Below are positions 1 through 9,245 of a DNA stretch of 64,000 nt, one piece after another. Made by a program: the position numbers and the translations under genes. The notes below the pieces were generated by a model. It searched no databases. It was not told the DNA's origin and saw nothing but the letters and a program-made list of their open reading frames with translations. The stretch's first letter is position 1. Each line of letters begins with the position of its first letter. This stretch comes from Prosthecobacter sp. (GTDB lineage: Bacteria; Verrucomicrobiota; Verrucomicrobiia; Verrucomicrobiales; Verrucomicrobiaceae). The DNA lies in the NCBI RefSeq assembly GCF_034366625.1, contig NZ_JAXMIH010000023.1:652204-716203 (forward strand), read 5' to 3'.

Positions 1-889
1 GACCATCACCATCGAGGTGCAGGATCGGATCGCCTGGAGGCATTTCATGGGCCGCAAAGTACATGCAAGTGGTCGAACGGCTGGGCAGCAGAGTTGTGTT
101 TTCAGCGGACGGTAGCAGGCGATGCGCCACCTCTTCGCTGACAGCGACGATGACATGATCGGCGTGCAACACCTCCCCGCTGCCAAGCGTGACCTCACCA
201 GCACGTATGGCGGAGACGGGTGCGTTCAAACGCAGGCTGCCCGGCGGGAGAGCCATTGCCAGTTGATCGGGAATCGCCTGCATGCCGCGCGCAGGGAGCG
301 CGCTGCCAGCACGGTCAAACATGGCGAACAAAAAGAGCAGCATGCGCGCGCTGGTGCGCAGATCCTTCTCCAGAAACACCCCGCCGAAGAAGGGGCGGAA
401 AAATTTGTCGATCATGCCTTCGGAAAAGCCAAAAACGCGCAAGTAGTCCTCTGCTTCCATTTCAGCGATTTCACGCGGAGGTACACGGAGGCCGAAGACC
501 TCCTTGCGCAGCAGCAGTGTCGTCCACTTGTCGCGCAGGGTGACGATCTCATCGCGGAAATTCTTCATCGCGGTCAGCGGATGGACCAACGGATCGGCCA
601 TGCGATGGAAACGATTTTTCACAAACACATCCACACCGCGGTAAAGCGGGCGCAGGTCGAGAGCCTCATAATCCAGCACATGGCGCGCCTCGGGATAAGC
701 CGGCAGAAATATCTGGAAGCCGCGGTCGAGCAGGAAACCATCGACGGAATCGGTGCGCACCCGGCCGCCGACGGCATTGGAAGCCTCCAGAATCGTGAAG
801 GGACGGCCTGCCGCCGCCAGTACACGTGCACACGCCAGCCCTGCAAGGCCAGCGCCGACAATCACAATCCTAGGCTCGGGAGAACTCAT
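1..889 (-). CDS. FAD-dependent oxidoreductase (amine oxidase / protoporphyrinogen oxidase-like), 3' end cut by window
   Basis: The frame is open from an ATG at 889 to the window edge, giving 296 visible residues; the C-terminus lies outside. Residues 8-17 form a beta strand followed by GAGLAG, the ADP-binding Rossmann glycine motif. This is followed by an acidic residue (ILEAS) and GGRVRT, the standard FAD-binding start of the amine oxidase/phytoene desaturase superfamily. The substrate cannot be read from this part. The gene is divergent from the rmlD-like gene, with 74 bases between the two starts. The fold is secure; the exact activity (protoporphyrinogen, carotenoid or amine oxidation) is open. 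Confidence 0.85.
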   Translation of the reverse strand, partial: MSSPEPRIVIVGAGLAGLACARVLAAAGRPFTILEASNAVGGRVRTDSVDGFLLDRGFQIFLPAYPEARHVLDYEALDLRPLYRGVDVFVKNRFHRMADPLVHPLTAMKNFRDEIVTLRDKWTTLLLRKEVFGLRVPPREIAEMEAEDYLRVFGFSEGMIDKFFRPFFGGVFLEKDLRTSARMLLFLFAMFDRAGSALPARGMQAIPDQLAMALPPGSLRLNAPVSAIRAGEVTLGSGEVLHADHVIVAVSEEVAHRLLPSAENTTLLPSRSTTCMYFAAHEMPPGDPILHLDGDG

Positions 890-963
890 CCAAAAAAAAT
901 CGTGCGCCACCTTGTGCGTGCCTTTTGCCTTTGCAAGCGCGGGAGCCGTGGCAAGCATGCATC

Positions 964-1848
964 ATGCCAGCACCACGTATCCTCATCCTCGGCGCCACCG
1001 GCGGCCTGGGTCGTGCGCTGAACCGGCATTTGGCCCCCGATCACGAAACGGTGCTCTGGGGACGGGCCGAATTGGATTTTGAGCGGCCTGAGGCCATTGC
1101 TGCCCAATTAAAAGCACAGCCCTTTGATGTTCTGCTCAACGTTGCCGGCATGACCAGCCCGGACGTCTGCGAAATGCAGCCCGAGAAGGCGCGGATGGCG
1201 AATGTCATTGGTCCGCAGGTGCTCGCCGAATATTGCCACGCCCTCGGCGCGCGCCTGATTCACTTCAGCACTGATTACGTCTTCAGTGGAGAGCCGCGCG
1301 ATGTGTGGAAAGAGGATGACGAGACAAACCCGGTCAATGTGTATGGCCGGACGAAGCGTGAAGGGGAGCTGGCGGTGCTTCAGGCGTCACCCAATGCCCT
1401 GGTGGCACGCGTTTCGTGGCTTTTTGGTCCTGACAAGCCGAGTCATCCCGACCACATCATTCAACGTGCCTTGCAGACGGACGATCTGGCCGCCGTTGCA
1501 GACAAAGTGTCCGTGCCGACGAGCACTGTGAACATCTGTGACTGGATTGAGCGCATCATTCACGAGCATCCCGAAACCAGCGGAGTGCTGCACCTGTGCA
1601 ACACCGGCAGCGCTTCCTGGCATTCGTGGGCTGAGACGGCGTTGGAGGTGGCTGCAGGACTTGGTTTGCCGGTCAAAACGACCCATGTGAAACCCATCAA
1701 GCTGGCCGACCTCACTCAACTCAAAGCACCACGACCTTTGATGACGGTGATGTGCAATGAACGGCTGCAAAATCGGCTCGGCATCGAGATTCGCCATTGG
1801 AGAGAGGCTTTGGAGGAGCACTTGGTCGAAAAACACCGCCAGAAATGA
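964..1848 (+). CDS. rmlD: dTDP-4-dehydrorhamnose reductase family protein (RmlD-like SDR)
   Basis: A 294-residue extended short-chain dehydrogenase. GATGGLG at residues 10-16 is the NAD(P)-binding loop. STDYVF at about 102-107 and YGRTK (Tyr127, Lys131) are the RmlD-type active-site motifs. RmlD makes dTDP-L-rhamnose for surface polysaccharide in the cytosol. The upstream extension to 925 lacks family sequence, so the ATG directly before PAPRILILGATGG is taken as the start. Its stop overlaps the next gene's start (ATGA), so the two are probably co-translated. rmlABC are not nearby, so a related sugar-nucleotide reductase is possible. Confidence 0.8.
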   Translation: MPAPRILILGATGGLGRALNRHLAPDHETVLWGRAELDFERPEAIAAQLKAQPFDVLLNVAGMTSPDVCEMQPEKARMANVIGPQVLAEYCHALGARLIHFSTDYVFSGEPRDVWKEDDETNPVNVYGRTKREGELAVLQASPNALVARVSWLFGPDKPSHPDHIIQRALQTDDLAAVADKVSVPTSTVNICDWIERIIHEHPETSGVLHLCNTGSASWHSWAETALEVAAGLGLPVKTTHVKPIKLADLTQLKAPRPLMTVMCNERLQNRLGIEIRHWREALEEHLVEKHRQK

Positions 1849-2585
1849 GTTCCAATCCTGCCATCACGCGCTGTGAGATTCTTCACGAAGATCGCTTCAT
1901 CATCGTGGTGAACAAACCGCATGGCGTACTTTCGCATCCGAATCCCAAGGCAGCCAAACCGCAGCCTGCGGCGTTTGAGGGCAGTTATGATCATGATCGA
2001 CGCTGCTTCAAAACATCTATGGGCAACGTGTGGCTGATTCACCGTCTCGATCAGGACACTTCTGGCGTTCTGCTCGGTGCGAAAGATGAAAAAACCGCCA
2101 CCGCATGCCGCGAGGCGTTTGAAGCCGAGAAGGTGCGGAAAAAGTATCTCGCCTTGAGCAGCGGCGGCGGATTGAAACCTGAAGGCGTTTGGTTGGATCA
2201 TCTGGTCACGACCCATGCCAAGCATCAGGTACGTACGACGGTCCGGCATGGCACACGCCCCAATGCGGAGGCCAAGTATCGTGTGATCGAAGTCAATGCG
2301 GCCAATCGCGTCGTGCTGATCGAGATCGAGCTGATCACCGGCAAGACGCATCAAATTCGCGTGCAGGCGGCCTCACGGCAGCTCCCACTGGTGGGCGATG
2401 ATGTCTATGGCTCGTTCGATTTGAACCGCAAACTGCGCAAGACGATCAACGCGAAGCGCTTGTTCCTGCATGCGCATGAACTGAGCCTGAAGCATCCCGC
2501 ATCAGGCCAGCCGCTGAGTGTGAAGGCACCGCTGCCTCCAGATCTGCATGCGGTGTTGGAGGCAGCGGGGATGAAAGCAGTTTAA
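1845..2585 (+). CDS. RluA-family RNA pseudouridine synthase
   Basis: A 246-residue protein with the family signature HRLDQDTSG at residues 66-74; Asp69 is the expected catalytic aspartate for uridine isomerisation in rRNA or tRNA. KPHGVLSHP near residue 24 and GKTHQIRVQ near 180 are further RluA landmarks. No N-terminal S4 domain is present, as in RluA/TruC-type members. The start is the ATG overlapping the rmlD stop by 4 bases; a longer frame begins inside rmlD but adds no conserved sequence. Its 3' end overlaps the convergent citramalate synthase stop by 4 bases. The target nucleotide cannot be predicted. Confidence 0.88.
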   Translation: MSSNPAITRCEILHEDRFIIVVNKPHGVLSHPNPKAAKPQPAAFEGSYDHDRRCFKTSMGNVWLIHRLDQDTSGVLLGAKDEKTATACREAFEAEKVRKKYLALSSGGGLKPEGVWLDHLVTTHAKHQVRTTVRHGTRPNAEAKYRVIEVNAANRVVLIEIELITGKTHQIRVQAASRQLPLVGDDVYGSFDLNRKLRKTINAKRLFLHAHELSLKHPASGQPLSVKAPLPPDLHAVLEAAGMKAV

Positions 2586-4147
2586 GCCGCCTTCTTGAGC
2601 AGGAAGTACTCGATGCCATCGACGAGCGCCTTCCAGCTCGCGTCGATGATGTTGCAGCTCACGCCGACGGTGCTCCAGGTGGCGTTGCCGTTGGTGCTGG
2701 TGATGAGCACGCGTGTCTTTGCGGCTGTTCCCGTGCCGCCGTCGATGATGCGCACCTTGTAATCCGCCAGGCGCATGTGTTGCAGCGCCGGGAAGAAGGG
2801 CAGGAGGGCCTTGCGCAGCGCATTGTCGAGCGCATTCACGGGGCCGTCGCCTTCATCAACGGTGTAAACGCGCGTGCCGCCGATTTCGAGCTTGATGGTG
2901 GCCTCGCAGGTTTCAAAACCATGCGCACCCCCGTGGAAACGGTGCGTGGAGTGGTATTCGATGAGATTGAAGACCGGTGCGTGCTGGCCGGTCTGCTTGC
3001 GGATGAGCATTTCGAACGAGGCCTCGGCGGCTTCGAATTCATAGCCTTCGCTTTCGAGGCGTTTCACCTCGGAAAGGATGTTCTGAACTTCAGGGGCGCC
3101 TTTGGCGAACTTGAAGCCCATGCCCTCGGCCTTCACCAGCACGTTCGACTGGCCAGACATGTCAGAGATGGTGATGATGCGCTGGTTGCCGACAAGTGCG
3201 GGATCGATGTGCTCGTAAGTGCGGGCCAGTTTCTGCACCGCATGCACATGCAAACCGCCTTTGTGCGTGAATGCGGCCAGACCGACATATGGAGCGCGGA
3301 TGTCATGCGGCACGTTGGCGAGTTCATCGACGAAATGGGCGAGTTCGCGCAGACGGGTGAGGTCGAGGCCGAGTGCGACGCCCATCTTGAGCTGGAGTGC
3401 GGGCATGATGGTGGTGAGGTTGCAGTTTCCCACGCGCTCACCGTAGCCGTTGATCGTGCCTTGAACCTGACAGGCTCCGGCGCGCACGGCAGCGAGGGCA
3501 TTGGCGACACCGACTCCGCCGTCGTTGTGCGTATGAATGCCCACCGGGCGGCCGAGATGGGCGATGACCTTGCGTGTGGTGTCTTCGACGAACTCCGGCA
3601 GCGCGCCGCCATTCGTTTCGCACAGCACGATGAGGTCGGCACCTGCATCCTGGGCGGCTTTGACCGTTTTGAGCGAGTATTCGGGGTCTTCCTTGAAGCT
3701 GTCGAAGAAATGCTCGGCGTCGTAGAGCACCTCGCGGCCGTGTTTTTTCAAATAGGCCACGGTGTCGGCGATCATGGCAAGATTTTCTTCCAGACTGACC
3801 TGGAAGACCTCAGTGACATGCAGCGCCCAGGTTTTACCGACCACGGTGACGGCGGGGGTCTTCGCATCGAGCAGCATTTTGACCTGCGGATCGTCCTCGA
3901 CCTTCATTTTGCCGCGACGGGTCATGCCGAAGGCGGTGATTTTCGCGGTTTTCCAGGTGCGCTTGGCGGCTTCTTCAAAGAAGGCCGCGTCCTTGGGATT
4001 GGAGCCGGGCCAGCCGCCTTCGATGTAGTGCACGCCGAATTCGTCGAGCTTTTCGGCGACACGGATTTTGTCGAGGGTGCTGAAGGAGATGCCGGTGCCC
4101 TGGGTGCCGTCACGCAGGGTGGTGTCATAGATGGTAACTGGAGACAT
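2582..4147 (-). CDS. cimA: (R)-citramalate synthase
   Basis: A 521-residue protein opening with TIYDTTLRDGTQGTGISFS, the HMGL/DRE-TIM metallolyase motif in the form seen in the long citramalate synthases. HTHND (metal-binding His pair) and GYGERVGNCNL follow in the barrel. The last ~130 residues look like the LeuA-type regulatory domain (VRIIDGGTGTAAKTRV). It condenses pyruvate with acetyl-CoA to citramalate, the threonine-independent route to 2-oxobutyrate and isoleucine. Length and signature fit CimA better than 2-isopropylmalate synthase. The 302-base region upstream contains a possible structured leader. Confidence 0.9.
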   Translation of the reverse strand: MSPVTIYDTTLRDGTQGTGISFSTLDKIRVAEKLDEFGVHYIEGGWPGSNPKDAAFFEEAAKRTWKTAKITAFGMTRRGKMKVEDDPQVKMLLDAKTPAVTVVGKTWALHVTEVFQVSLEENLAMIADTVAYLKKHGREVLYDAEHFFDSFKEDPEYSLKTVKAAQDAGADLIVLCETNGGALPEFVEDTTRKVIAHLGRPVGIHTHNDGGVGVANALAAVRAGACQVQGTINGYGERVGNCNLTTIMPALQLKMGVALGLDLTRLRELAHFVDELANVPHDIRAPYVGLAAFTHKGGLHVHAVQKLARTYEHIDPALVGNQRIITISDMSGQSNVLVKAEGMGFKFAKGAPEVQNILSEVKRLESEGYEFEAAEASFEMLIRKQTGQHAPVFNLIEYHSTHRFHGGAHGFETCEATIKLEIGGTRVYTVDEGDGPVNALDNALRKALLPFFPALQHMRLADYKVRIIDGGTGTAAKTRVLITSTNGNATWSTVGVSCNIIDASWKALVDGIEYFLLKKAA

Positions 4148-4449
4148 GTGGGTATGGAAATGGAGAGGGTGAAAGGGGGTGCAATGAGAAAACAGGCCGG
4201 ATGGCGGTTGCCAAAGGTTCCGGGACGCCGGATGCCAAAAGTGCCTGAAGCGCAGGCATGCAATAACGGACTCTTCCGGCAGCGTCAGGCGCGGAGGAGT
4301 CCGATGCTAATTCGGATGATTTGGCAGATGTCAGGGCGGTTTCCCATGAGCGAGGCGACGATTAACCGCTGCCCGCCCTGATGGCAAAGAGAAGTTTGAG
4401 GGGCAGACACGTGATCTGCTGCTTCTTTGCCTGTTGGAGTATTGGGAGT
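4148..4449. other. Intergenic region upstream of cimA
   Basis: 302 bases between the membrane-protein stop and the cimA start, both on the minus strand. No convincing gene is present. The stretch is rich in inverted repeats: a 7-bp stem CGGACTC/GAGTCCG at 4267-4303 with an inner CCG/CGG pairing, and GCCTG/CAGGC near 4241-4257. A transcribed leader for cimA is plausible; it matches no riboswitch class I can recognise. Confidence 0.4.
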
Positions 4450-4974
4450 TTACCTGCCCAAGCCGCCATCGGCGCCATCATGGATGGCAGGGACTGCATG
4501 CTGGAGACTAGGCACCTGCCAGCCGTTGGCGGGCAGCGGAGAGACGCTCCCTTCGAGGGCGGGACGCACTTCCAAATGCTTGCGGAGCAGCATGTCTGCT
4601 AGGGTGGCCTCGTCATGTTCGGCCATGCGCGCCAAGGGCAGGTCGCTGAGATCCATCTTGAGGATGAAGGGCTTCTCATCGATCACAGGAACTGAGGTGA
4701 GAGCAGGAGAGGTCTGTCCGGCGGGGCGCGAGAGCATCCAGACACTCATGGCGCATACAGCCATGGCTGCTCCCACCATGCCCCACTTGGGAACCAAGAG
4801 ATTGCCCCACCAAGTGGTAGTGCGTTCCCAGAGAAGCTCCAAAGATGACTGTTTCAGCATTTCCGCCCTCTGGCGCTGGTGAAACTGGCGGAGGAAGTCT
4901 TCGGTGAATCCCTCCCCTGGCTGTTCAAACCGCTTCAATCGAATCAACCGTTGGATGTCTTCAAACTCACTCAT
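4450..4974 (-). CDS. Single-pass membrane protein, putative partner of the upstream ECF sigma factor
   Basis: 174 residues. The first ~60 are charged and helical (FEDIQRLIRLKRFEQPGEG), one hydrophobic segment lies at about 64-81, and the C-terminal part is outside the membrane with no recognised domain. It starts 45 bases after the ECF sigma gene, the usual place of an anti-sigma factor, and has the typical cytosolic N-terminus/single TM layout. The zinc-binding HxxxCxxC motif of ZAS-type anti-sigmas is absent. An anti-sigma role is inferred from position and topology only. Confidence 0.6.
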   Translation of the reverse strand: MSEFEDIQRLIRLKRFEQPGEGFTEDFLRQFHQRQRAEMLKQSSLELLWERTTTWWGNLLVPKWGMVGAAMAVCAMSVWMLSRPAGQTSPALTSVPVIDEKPFILKMDLSDLPLARMAEHDEATLADMLLRKHLEVRPALEGSVSPLPANGWQVPSLQHAVPAIHDGADGGLGR

Positions 4975-5019
4975 GGCGTGCTGTGGGTTCTGATTTCTAA
5001 TTTCGTCAATGGTGCGTGA

Positions 5020-5664
5020 TTATTTCACAAAATCTTCAAGATAGGTCTGGAGCAATCGATGAGCGTAAAATAACCTTGATCTGACTGTCCCTTCCGAGAC
5101 TCCGAGTATCTTGCTGATTTCGGCATGCTGGAGACCCTGGACATCGTAAAGGGTCACCACCGTGCGGTGATCTTCCGACAGCTTCATCATGGCTGTGTTC
5201 AACCTTTTTTGCAGCTCATGGATGTTCACTTCGCGGAGCGTGCCTGTGTTGGCCGTGGTCACACGGATGAACTCCGGGTCGTTCTCAATGCCCGTATCTA
5301 CATCGTCAAGACTGACCTTGTGATGGCGGCCCCGCTTCTTAAGAAAGTTCAAAGTCATGTTCACCGCGATGGAATAGATCCATGTGTAGAACGAGGACTT
5401 GCCCATGAAGCGCTTGATGGAGCGGTAGGCCTTGGCAAACACATCCTGCAGCAGGTCGGCGGTGTCCTCCCGGTTCGAGGTCATGTTGTAAACGAGGCCG
5501 TAGAGCTTCGGCGTGTATTTGCGCACCAGGTCGTCAAACGCGTGTGTGTCGCCCGCCTGCGCCCTGTCCACGAGGATGCGATCCTCCGCGGCGCTGCTGT
5601 TCTGTGCAGGCCCGGGCAGCGAAGCGATGGGGGCCGCCGGAGCGCTGAGGGATGAATCTTGCAT
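5020..5664 (-). CDS. RNA polymerase sigma factor, ECF (RpoE-like) subfamily
   Basis: About 214 residues. Region 2 runs from VDRAQAGDTHAFDDLV through DTADLLQDVFAKAY and FYTWIYSIAVN; a short linker with DDVDTG leads to region 4, whose helix-turn-helix is AEISKILGVSEGTVRSRL. This two-domain arrangement is diagnostic for group 4 sigma factors. The chosen ATG at 5664 leaves a ~30-residue Ala/Pro/Ser-rich leader; a TTG at 5700 with GGGAAG just upstream is an alternative start. The next gene on the strand is a small membrane protein likely to control it. The stimulus and regulon are unknown. Confidence 0.92.
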   Translation of the reverse strand: MQDSSLSAPAAPIASLPGPAQNSSAAEDRILVDRAQAGDTHAFDDLVRKYTPKLYGLVYNMTSNREDTADLLQDVFAKAYRSIKRFMGKSSFYTWIYSIAVNMTLNFLKKRGRHHKVSLDDVDTGIENDPEFIRVTTANTGTLREVNIHELQKRLNTAMMKLSEDHRTVVTLYDVQGLQHAEISKILGVSEGTVRSRLFYAHRLLQTYLEDFVK

Positions 5665-5724
5665 TAAGGGAAGAAAAACACTCGTTGCCCAAACAGACAA
5701 GCATTTCTTCCCAAGTTGCTGATT

Positions 5725-6330
5725 TCAGCCATGCTTTGCCTGCCAGAGGTGATCCACACAAATCTGCGACCAAGTTTCGAGCTGATCGTGCATGGCGTGC
5801 AGCTCCTCCAGTGTGTGGAAACGCAAGTCTTGGATGGCGTCCTCGTTCGATTTCACGTCGTCACTGCTCAGATCGAAGAAATGCACCACGCCCAGATGCA
5901 CGCTGCCGACTTCCGTCGCATCGTCGTTGATCAAACCGATGACTTTCTGAGTGTGTGTGCCGCCGATGACCAGTTCCTCGGCCATCTCACGCTCGACGCC
6001 GTTGTAATACATCGTCTCGCCAAGTTCGTCCTGACTGGCATCCACCGGATTGATATGACCACCGATGCCGATGGAGCGTTTTGCCACCAGGCGTTTTTCA
6101 CCGGAACTGCCACCGCGCGTGTAACTGATATAGCGGCCTGCGTGATGAAAGATCGTGTAGGGGATGAGTTGCTTGTGCGTGGGATCTTTTTCAGCGGCAG
6201 GACGCTCCATGAAGTGATTGGCACCGGGAGCCAGCATCGCATGCAAGTAACGCGGTGCATCGGATTGAAAGCCTTGAAAACTGCCCAGCTCATCGAAGAG
6301 CTGGCGGGTGATGACGAGAACGTGTTCCAT
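5725..6330 (-). CDS. Nudix-like domain protein
   Basis: 201 residues. A glycine-rich GIGGHINP is followed by a region resembling a Nudix box (GVEREMAEEL), with REMAEE as the metal-binding core but spacing unlike the canonical GX5EX7REUXEE. The middle (GSVHLGVVHFFDL) looks like the beta core of the fold. Nudix enzymes hydrolyse nucleoside diphosphates linked to another group. The ATG at 6330 is preferred over the longer frame from 6393, whose extra residues do not look like the fold. It is 47 bases downstream of moeA. The substrate is unknown, and the irregular box may mean a non-hydrolytic member. Confidence 0.65.
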   Translation of the reverse strand: MEHVLVITRQLFDELGSFQGFQSDAPRYLHAMLAPGANHFMERPAAEKDPTHKQLIPYTIFHHAGRYISYTRGGSSGEKRLVAKRSIGIGGHINPVDASQDELGETMYYNGVEREMAEELVIGGTHTQKVIGLINDDATEVGSVHLGVVHFFDLSSDDVKSNEDAIQDLRFHTLEELHAMHDQLETWSQICVDHLWQAKHG

Positions 6331-6377
6331 GATTGAAGAGCGCGCAGAATGAATGGCCTTGCTGTGCGCGCAACCAA

Positions 6378-7574
6378 TCAATCCAGCAACCACGCCTGCG
6401 CCGCCTCGCCTGCTTGGAGGCTTTGACCGGCTTCGAGCCGCAACAACGCCTCTGACCGGCTCAAGGAAAGCAAAGCATGGCTTTGTTGCAGGCCGAAAGG
6501 CATGAACTGGCCGTTCGTGAGCGTGCCACGCAGATAGTGCGGGCGGTCACCAGGATTCTCGAGAGCAGTTCCGGCCACCACCGGAAACCAGCGCGGTTTC
6601 GCTGCCATGTCTGACGCGCCCATCATCTTGAGCAGGGCGGGGCGCACAAACAGCAGGAAGGTCACGAAGGATGACACCGGATTGCCGGGCAGGCCAAAAA
6701 GGTGCGTGGTGCATGGTTCACGACGTGAGGCAAAAAGGAACGGCTTGCCTGGCTTCACACGGACACGCCAGAGCTGCGGCTCGATGCCGAGCTGTTTCAG
6801 AGCGGGCTTGATTTGATCGTGGTCGCCGACTGAAACGCCGCCGCTGAGCAGCACGACATCGTTTTCATCCATCAACCGCCGCAGCGTCTCGACGGTGGCC
6901 TGCAGATCATCGCGGCAATGAGCGTGCGTGCTTTCTCGAATGCCGAGGCGCGCCAGCATGCCGCGTAGCATGAGGCCGTTTGTGTTGTAAATCTGTCCGC
7001 TTCGCAGCGGGCCTGCGCCGGGATGCACCAGTTCATCGCCGGTGCTCAGCACGGCGATACGTGGCAACGCATGCGCGTTGATCCGGTCGAGCCCTTGGGA
7101 GGCGAGCACCGCCATGCGACCGGGGGTGATTTTTTCTCCCGCCCTCATCACGAACTGGCCCTGGCACAGATCCGCTCCTGCACGACGAATGTTTTCACCA
7201 ACGATGACCGGCTCCTGACAGACGATGTGATCGTCGTCACGTTGCACATCCTCCTGCATGATCACGGAGTCGGCTCCGGCGGGAAGCGGAGCACCGGTGA
7301 AAATGCGAATGGCGCAGCCGGATTCGAGCTTCAATCCACGATCCAGGCCCGCAGGCTGCTCGCCAGTAACGCGCAGCGCGGTTTTGCTGTCGCTTTCAGC
7401 CGCGACGAGCGCATAACCATCCATCGACGATTGATCGAAGGCGGGAATCGGCACCGTGGCGGTCACATCCTGAGCGGCAAAACGGTCGAGTGTTGCAAAC
7501 AACGACTCCGGCACAGCGTTCAGCGGTGCCACTGCTGCCAGAATGCGTTCGAGCGCCTCGCTTTCGGAAATCAT
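6378..7574 (-). CDS. moeA: Molybdopterin molybdenumtransferase MoeA
   Basis: 398 residues, the normal MoeA length. [10 protein letters not shown] near residue 45 is the conserved N-terminal motif. [19 protein letters not shown] and [14 protein letters not shown] are further MoeA hallmarks, and [11 protein letters not shown] belongs to the MoCF-binding domain. MoeA inserts molybdate into adenylylated molybdopterin in the cytosol. Its ATG overlaps the stop of the upstream lipoprotein gene (ATGA). No other molybdenum cofactor gene is in the window. Confidence 0.95.
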   Translation of the reverse strand: MISESEALERILAAVAPLNAVPESLFATLDRFAAQDVTATVPIPAFDQSSMDGYALVAAESDSKTALRVTGEQPAGLDRGLKLESGCAIRIFTGAPLPAGADSVIMQEDVQRDDDHIVCQEPVIVGENIRRAGADLCQGQFVMRAGEKITPGRMAVLASQGLDRINAHALPRIAVLSTGDELVHPGAGPLRSGQIYNTNGLMLRGMLARLGIRESTHAHCRDDLQATVETLRRLMDENDVVLLSGGVSVGDHDQIKPALKQLGIEPQLWRVRVKPGKPFLFASRREPCTTHLFGLPGNPVSSFVTFLLFVRPALLKMMGASDMAAKPRWFPVVAGTALENPGDRPHYLRGTLTNGQFMPFGLQQSHALLSLSRSEALLRLEAGQSLQAGEAAQAWLLD

Positions 7575-8149
7575 CGGATGACGGGCGGCAGCTTGCTGAG
7601 GTCAGGAGCGGGTTCTTCCGTCGGCAAGTTGGCGGGTGGCTGTGTTGGTGCTGGAGACGGTTTGAGCGGCGCTATCGGCTGAAACGGCGCATCCAGCGGT
7701 GGAATCACATCCGCCTGCATGACCGGCGTCAGCGGAACCACCGCGCCACTTGCCGAGACAGTGGCTGGAGCGGGTGCGGGGACATCCCCCGGCTTGACCT
7801 TGTATAACACGATGTCTCGCAGTTGCGGCGTGCCTTCCGTGATGTCTGCGGTGATGTAGTTGCCTTTGCGTTCCGGAGTCACCTTGAGCTTCGTCTTGGA
7901 ACCATCAGCGCCTTGCGAGACGATCTCGGTGCCTGCGGGGATGTTCAGCCGCTGCTCGCAGTTGATGAGCACGTAGTTCTGCTCGGGATTCACCAGTTCG
8001 ATCACGCCGATGAGTTTTGCCTCGCCCATGCGGTTGTCGGCAGGCAGTTTTTTGGAGGAAAGCTTCCAACCAACCGCCTTGCCCATGAGAAAACTGCAAC
8101 TGGGCAGTCCCAGCAGCACGAGGATGCAGATGATGCGAAAACACGGCAT
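7571..8149 (-). CDS. Putative lipoprotein of unknown function, Pro-rich C-terminus
   Basis: 192 residues. A short hydrophobic signal ends in the lipobox LPSC at about residues 15-18. The central part ([16 protein letters not shown]...[14 protein letters not shown]) suggests a small beta domain. The last ~70 residues are rich in Pro and Ala ([24 protein letters not shown]), a likely periplasmic spacer. It overlaps moeA by 4 bases, but an unrelated lipoprotein can be coupled by position alone. I do not recognise a family. Confidence 0.75.
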   Translation of the reverse strand: MPCFRIICILVLLGLPSCSFLMGKAVGWKLSSKKLPADNRMGEAKLIGVIELVNPEQNYVLINCEQRLNIPAGTEIVSQGADGSKTKLKVTPERKGNYITADITEGTPQLRDIVLYKVKPGDVPAPAPATVSASGAVVPLTPVMQADVIPPLDAPFQPIAPLKPSPAPTQPPANLPTEEPAPDLSKLPPVIR

Positions 8150-8242
8150 GCAGCATTGATGCGCACGCTTGGCATGCTGTCCAGCCTGGAGGCGGGACCG
8201 GTTTTGCTGGCTGAACGCGGACGGCTCCTGATAAAACGACGC

Positions 8243-8809
8243 ATGATGACGGAAGAAACGGAGTTCAACCCCTACGCGCCACCACAGGCGGCGAGGCTGG
8301 TTGATGAATCACCCGAGGCAATCCGGCGTGCTCACATCGGCCATGAAACCTCGATCAAGGCCGTTGGAGGTTTGTATGCGCTCTTTGGTGGGTTGATGTT
8401 GCTGCCGGTTATTATCGGAATGCTGGAGGCTTTGAGCGCGGCATCCAGCAAAGGCGATTTTGCCGCGATGGGACTCGCTGCGATCATCGGAGCGTGTGGG
8501 CTGGTTCTCGGAGCGGGCGTTTTTCGTCTGCGGGCTTGGGCGCGGATTCCGATGGCTGTTGTTTCGGGTCTGCTGGGAGCGGTCACGATTTTTACCGTGC
8601 TGCTGCCGTTGATGAACGGGTATGTGGGCTGGTTGATGTTGTCCGCCAAGGGCAGAATGATCTTCTCCCTGCAATATCAGGCCGTCATCGCCTTCACGCC
8701 TGACGTGAATCCACGCACGTCAGTCGTGTCCCTATGCCTGCTCTTTGTCGTGATGCTATTGGTGCTCGCGGTGATGGCGGCACTGTTGCTGCCGGTTTTC
8801 AGGAGATGA
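8243..8809 (+). CDS. Multi-pass membrane protein with NPYAPP N-terminal motif
   Basis: 188 residues starting MMTEETEFNPYAPPQA. The NPYAPP signature followed by several TM segments is common in uncharacterised PVC-group membrane proteins. Four or five hydrophobic segments follow: about residues 37-60, 72-92, 97-125 and a strong C-terminal one at 160-185. The start is one of two adjacent ATGs at 8243/8246; the longer open frame upstream overlaps the opposite-strand lipoprotein gene and is not supported. The function is unknown. Confidence 0.75.
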   Translation: MMTEETEFNPYAPPQAARLVDESPEAIRRAHIGHETSIKAVGGLYALFGGLMLLPVIIGMLEALSAASSKGDFAAMGLAAIIGACGLVLGAGVFRLRAWARIPMAVVSGLLGAVTIFTVLLPLMNGYVGWLMLSAKGRMIFSLQYQAVIAFTPDVNPRTSVVSLCLLFVVMLLVLAVMAALLLPVFRR

Positions 8810-8823
8810 TGCCCGGTTTGACG

Positions 8824-9237
8824 TCAGTCTGGCGGAGGGAGGTTTGTGCGACCCAAAGCGGCGATGAATGCGAGAAGGCCCCAGCAAATTTTCTGCCCTG
8901 GAGACAGGCGCGGTTTGCCATCGTAGCCTGTCGCCTTTTTCGCCTCGCCCATAAGTACACCTGGTTCTAATCCGCTCACGGCTTGTTTGGGAACGAAGAG
9001 CCGTTTGCCATCCCGCTGATCTGTGAACCAAGTGCCGTCACGATCGGTTCGTGGCTGGCTGGTGCCATAACCCGCCGGTATGTAAGTCGGCGGATGGGTC
9101 GCGATCTGCTGCCAAATTTTGAGGCTGTTCCAATCAGCTTCCGGCTTCGAACGCGTGGCGCACGAGATGGAAAGCAGTGACACCACCAGCAAACACACTC
9201 CCCGAATGAAAAATGCCGGAGGTCGCGCCGGGTTCAT
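8824..9237 (-). CDS. Small putative lipoprotein
   Basis: 137 residues. The N-terminus MNPARPPAFFIRG is followed by a hydrophobic stretch ending in LSISC, a lipobox with Cys near residue 26. The mature part has no recognised domain (GTWFTDQRDGKRLFVPKQA) and carries a second hydrophobic stretch (ICWGLLAFIAALG) near the end. The start at 9237 lies 8 bases after the dapA stop, so it probably sits at the end of the dapA operon. A longer frame to 9342 would lie inside dapA and is rejected. Confidence 0.7.
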   Translation of the reverse strand: MNPARPPAFFIRGVCLLVVSLLSISCATRSKPEADWNSLKIWQQIATHPPTYIPAGYGTSQPRTDRDGTWFTDQRDGKRLFVPKQAVSGLEPGVLMGEAKKATGYDGKPRLSPGQKICWGLLAFIAALGRTNLPPPD

Positions 9238-9245
9238 GGCCTGTA

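Noticed and set aside
2777..4381. 534-codon open frame opposite cimA
   Set aside because: Shadow of cimA; composition (Gly/Asp/Val/His-rich) is typical of an antisense frame.
4381..4602. Small plus-strand frame beginning at 4381
   Set aside because: It overlaps the membrane protein gene on the opposite strand and lacks any recognisable sequence.
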